64,000 nucleotides of DNA, taken from contig CALFMP010000021.1 in the NCBI GenBank assembly GCA_937879965.1, positions 62,001 through 126,000 on the forward strand, given 5' to 3'. Position 1 is the first letter of the stretch. Every line of letters begins with the position of its first letter. The stretch is from QKMZ01 sp012965515. GTDB taxonomy: Bacteria > Cyanobacteriota > Vampirovibrionia > Obscuribacterales > Obscuribacteraceae. The position numbers and the translations under genes are program-made. Positions 61,002-64,000 of this stretch are shown here, one piece after another. The notes under the pieces are model-generated. The model worked only from the letters and a program-made list of their open reading frames with translations. It made no database searches and was not told where the DNA came from.

Positions 61002-64000
61002 TTACTTCGGTGTCGATGCACTACTGGATTGGTTCGCAAGTCGATTGAGTGATTTGCTGCCGATGCCGCCCAGTCCTTCAATTACAAAGGCGAGGGCACC
61101 AGCTTTAGTATAGACTGCAACGTCGCAAGTCAGCTCGCGAGCGGTGGTGCCCGGAGTGATGAAGACTCGTGCGAAGTAGCTGTCTTGCAATAGCAGGTCG
61201 CGATCGCCGAGGTGCAGCTTCTTGAAGCCGGTCGGCAGTACGGTTATATCGAGGAATTGACGGGCCCAAACGCCTGCCAATTGCATGGCGCTGTCCAAGA
61301 GGATTGGGTCGATGGTCCACTCGTTGTTGCCGGTGCTTCTGCTCAAGCACTCTTGCGGGCGCGAGGCCTTCAGCTCGCCGACAATGCCTTCTTCACCGAG
61401 AGCGGTGATGTTGGTGATGCCCTGAAATCGCGGGCCGTGGAACATGAAGTCCTTGTATACGATCTGGCGAGTCGGTAATGGCGAAATCGATTTGATGTCC
61501 TGTCCGATGCCGGCAATTGTGGAGGTGGTAGGTACGAAAGACGGGATGTTGATCAGCCCGCTCAATCTGTGCGCTACGCCATTGCCATTGGCCGGCAAGA
61601 TGCCCAGTTCGAAAGAGGTCTTGAAGTGCTGGCGTTTGTTGCCGGTGAGCACGACAGTTTCAATAGTCGCAGTCTGACCGGCAGTCTCGACTTTACGGGC
61701 GCTCACTGTCAGTGTTTTCGATGCGCTGTCGAAGACGATGCCGGCCGGAATTTCCAGGCGATTGACGCCGGTCATTTTGGCATCCGGGCAAATCGATTGA
61801 GCGGCTTCAGCCATCATTTCCAGAGCCATGGCCATCGGCATGACCGGTACGCTGTCGAACGTATGGTCTTGCAGGTAGAGGTCTACTTCAGGGCTGAGAA
61901 CGGACTCGAATTCGTATGATGCATCATCGAGCTGGCGCGTGTAGGCGTCCTGCAGGCGGACTGTCTTATCTGTCGGAATGCCTTTTGAAACAGGCAGTTG
62001 AGCGACAATCACCAGCTCTGCTTCGTCCTTGCGTCCATAGAGGAGGTCGTCGACGAATGCCTTGCGTCCGGCTTCCGGTGCGATCATCGCCCAGCCGTAC
62101 TTGGCGAAGAGCGATTCCAATTCCGGCTGCGCCATGCCTGCATTCCATGGTCCCCACATGAGTGAGGCGACGCGGGCATTGGATTTTCTATTGAGCGAAA
62201 CAGCGAGTTTGTTCAAAGTTTCGTTGGCGCTCACGTAGTCGCATTGACCGGCATTGCCTGTGCGTCCGACTACCGACGAGAAAAGGAAGAAGAACTTCAA
62301 GTCAGGACCGGCAGCCAGTTTGCTCAATGTACGAGCGCTGTTTATTTTGGTTGTGAAAACCCGTTCAAAAGATGCTTGTTGTTTCTCTTTTACAAACGCG
62401 TCTTCAATTACACCGGCACCGTGGATGATGCCGTCAATTTTGCCGAATTCAGCGTTTATAAGTTCAATCGCTTCTTCGAGCGCGGCGTCATCACGCACGT
62501 CTACAGGTAGGTATTCAACTTTGGAACCTGCCGCGCGCATTGCTTCCAGGTTGTCCCTGATTTCGCGATCGCGGAGCAGTTTTTGATAATGCGATTCGAC
62601 AACTGCAATACTCACTTGTTGCCCGCTCTGCTTCAAATGCTCCATGATGGCAGCTTTGATGTCGCGCATCGAAGTAAGACCGGCAGTGTAATCCGGTTCT
62701 TCAGCCGGTTCTGCCGTGCGTCCCAGGAGGACTAATTGCGGTTGGAAACGGTGCGCGAGATCAATCGCTATCTCGGCGGTTATTCCGCGTGCACCACCAG
62801 TGATGACGACAACGGAAGACGAATCAATTGCAATTTGTTGGCTTCGCGATTCGCTTGTCGATTCGATATCGGCGAGTTTCACATCCAGTCCGACTCTGGT
62901 TGCGCCGCTGTTGACGTATCCGATTTCTACGCGCTTGTTGGCTGCAACAGCTGTGTTGGATTGGCTGCCTTCATTGGCTTCGAACTCCTCTTGCGCATCC
63001 ATTTCGCTCATTACGATGGCGGCAATTTGCGCACCGCTCATTGATTCTTCGAAGTCGACCGCTTTGACACGGACAGTCGGCCATTCTTTGGCCAGGCACT
63101 TCATGAATCCTGAATTGCCTGCACCCCAGACACGTTCCGACGAGAGAGTCGTGTCAATATTCAGTCCGGCAGCGTTGGTGCCGAATGTTCCACCCAGCTT
63201 GCTTGCGCTCGTGAATGTCGCGATGCCTTTGTGCGCCGGATCGTTTAAATCTGCATACGCAGCTTTTGCGAAATTGAGCAGTGTGATCATCGACGCAGGC
63301 GGCTTGTTGCCGGTGATTGCGGTATCAGCCTTGTTGAGCGGCTGGAGATTGATGATGCGGGCGACTTTTCCGTGGCTCTTTCGCACCGAGTCGAGTACGG
63401 ATTTCACTGCCTCGAAGGAAGTTGCATCCAGCTCGCAGGCGCCGTTATTGATCTTCAGCGCTTCTTTGGAGTTGGCGACGTGGCGAATTACTACGCACTT
63501 TTCACCGCGCGCCGTCAGGGACTTTCCCACTTCCTGCCAGGCGTCTCCTTCATCAGCGATGATCAGGTCGATACTGCCTGCAGGCACTTTCGTGGGCTGC
63601 ATTACGGCTGCGGCGAGTTCGGAAACTTCAACCGTCGCGCGTTGGATATTGTGCCCGCTGGCGCTTTCTTTGCGAACTGAAAAACCGGTTTGAGCAGTTT
63701 GTACAGTGGCTGCAGGCGCAACTATAGCTGTTTTCTCCAGCGTGCTGTGCCCGTTGCCGTTGCCATTCCCATGTCCGTTATTGCCGTTGCCTGTTTCAAT
63801 AATACCGGCTGCAGCGTGGATGATGTCGTGGTTATGAACGCTCCCGGCGCCATTGCCGTTTCCATTACGGACGGAACCATTGCCGCCGGCAATTTCCGCC
63901 AACTCTGCAATCACCGCTGCGCCGGTGCCGGCCGCCTCGGTTGTCGGTGCCGTGTCGCCGCTTGGCTCCGCATTGATCCAGTCGATGATGCCTTTGAGTG
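61002..64000 (-). CDS. type I megasynthase, C-terminal 998 residues: (ACP end)-KR-DH
   Basis: The frame is open to the right edge, so the start is outside. From the edge inward: LKGIIDWINAE looks like the last helix of an acyl carrier domain. A Thr/Ala then Gly/Asn/His-rich linker follows (about 63960-63740). An SDR-like region is followed by an active ketoreductase (VVVITGGARGITAEIA near 62800; LFSSVVGRTGNAGQCDYVSAN near 62260 with Ser and Tyr). Last is a double-hotdog dehydratase with His in LQDHTFDSVPVMP (near 61865) and Asp in DPILLDSAMQLAG (near 61290). ACP-KR-DH is the end of PfaA-type proteins. It precedes the KS-AT-DH-PPT gene by 98 bases. Confidence 0.93.
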   Translation of the reverse strand, partial: LKGIIDWINAEPSGDTAPTTEAAGTGAAVIAELAEIAGGNGSVRNGNGNGAGSVHNHDIIHAAAGIIETGNGNNGHGNGNGNGHSTLEKTAIVAPAATVQTAQTGFSVRKESASGHNIQRATVEVSELAAAVMQPTKVPAGSIDLIIADEGDAWQEVGKSLTARGEKCVVIRHVANSKEALKINNGACELDATSFEAVKSVLDSVRKSHGKVARIINLQPLNKADTAITGNKPPASMITLLNFAKAAYADLNDPAHKGIATFTSASKLGGTFGTNAAGLNIDTTLSSERVWGAGNSGFMKCLAKEWPTVRVKAVDFEESMSGAQIAAIVMSEMDAQEEFEANEGSQSNTAVAANKRVEIGYVNSGATRVGLDVKLADIESTSESRSQQIAIDSSSVVVITGGARGITAEIAIDLAHRFQPQLVLLGRTAEPAEEPDYTAGLTSMRDIKAAIMEHLKQSGQQVSIAVVESHYQKLLRDREIRDNLEAMRAAGSKVEYLPVDVRDDAALEEAIELINAEFGKIDGIIHGAGVIEDAFVKEKQQASFERVFTTKINSARTLSKLAAGPDLKFFFLFSSVVGRTGNAGQCDYVSANETLNKLAVSLNRKSNARVASLMWGPWNAGMAQPELESLFAKYGWAMIAPEAGRKAFVDDLLYGRKDEAELVIVAQLPVSKGIPTDKTVRLQDAYTRQLDDASYEFESVLSPEVDLYLQDHTFDSVPVMPMAMALEMMAEAAQSICPDAKMTGVNRLEIPAGIVFDSASKTLTVSARKVETAGQTATIETVVLTGNKRQHFKTSFELGILPANGNGVAHRLSGLINIPSFVPTTSTIAGIGQDIKSISPLPTRQIVYKDFMFHGPRFQGITNITALGEEGIVGELKASRPQECLSRSTGNNEWTIDPILLDSAMQLAGVWARQFLDITVLPTGFKKLHLGDRDLLLQDSYFARVFITPGTTARELTCDVAVYTKAGALAFVIEGLGGIGSKSLNRLANQSSSASTPK

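Noticed and set aside
62716..63693. 325-codon plus-strand frame
   Set aside because: Lies wholly antisense to the ketoreductase-bearing megasynthase; Ser/Thr/Ala-biased shadow composition and no ribosome binding site.
1..64000. tRNA, rRNA, riboswitches, insertion sequences
   Set aside because: Read for cloverleaf-type stems with CCA ends, conserved rRNA stretches, riboswitch-type leaders and transposase motifs; none was convincing.

Overview
The window looks like chromosomal DNA of a diderm bacterium with roughly 50% GC. It encodes an RND efflux pump, BamE-like and TonB-C-like domains and many proteins with signal peptides. Gene style (many TTG/GTG starts, long multidomain and coiled-coil proteins, TPR proteins, a PUFA/secondary-lipid type megasynthase, abundant short GC-rich palindromes between genes) reminds me of non-photosynthetic Cyanobacteriota such as Candidatus Obscuribacterales. 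That placement is an inference; no rRNA or marker gene is present. I saw no tRNA, rRNA, CRISPR array, insertion sequence or phage gene.

Region 1-3.2 kb: the 5' part of a TPR gene running off the left edge, a 228-aa hypothetical, an anchored TPR protein, and a RelE/HigB-type toxin with an XRE antitoxin behind a promoter that carries an inverted-repeat operator. Region 3.2-8.1 kb: an RND permease and its membrane-fusion partner, preceded by an array of palindromic repeats. Region 8.1-16.2 kb: a MOSC protein, a two-module membrane protein, an OPT transporter and glutamate dehydrogenase, then a small P-loop ATPase, DoxX and a patatin-like lipase. Region 16.4-24.7 kb: a fatty-acyl desaturase with an unusual alanine-rich tail, several secreted unknowns, methylmalonate-semialdehyde dehydrogenase with a clear promoter/operator, and an unannotated reading frame with an ADP-ribosyltransferase-like signature that seems to start at CTG.

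Region 24.9-33.3 kb: three consecutive long coiled-coil genes, probably one operon, with a divergent unknown gene. Region 33.3-39.7 kb: a complete pyruvate dehydrogenase operon (pdhA-pdhB-pdhC-lpdA) divergent from lipA, which makes its lipoyl cofactor. Palindromic repeats sit in two intercistronic gaps and directly after lipA.

Region 39.8-64 kb is all on the minus strand. In transcription order it holds a KR-DH megasynthase (open at the right edge), a KS-AT-DH-phosphopantetheinyl-transferase megasynthase, a small protein overlapping it, a giant 3372-aa protein, a second small protein paralogous to the first, a receiver-first hybrid histidine kinase, a glycerolipid acyltransferase and two secreted proteins. 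The giant protein combines two FHA domains, a calpain/papain-like Cys-His-Asn region, a phosphoribosyltransferase-like motif and a C-terminal HC-x5-R phosphatase. With its two flanking small paralogs it is the best candidate here for an undescribed system.

A family of intergenic palindromes runs through the window. Their 8-9 bp arms differ between copies but always stay complementary.
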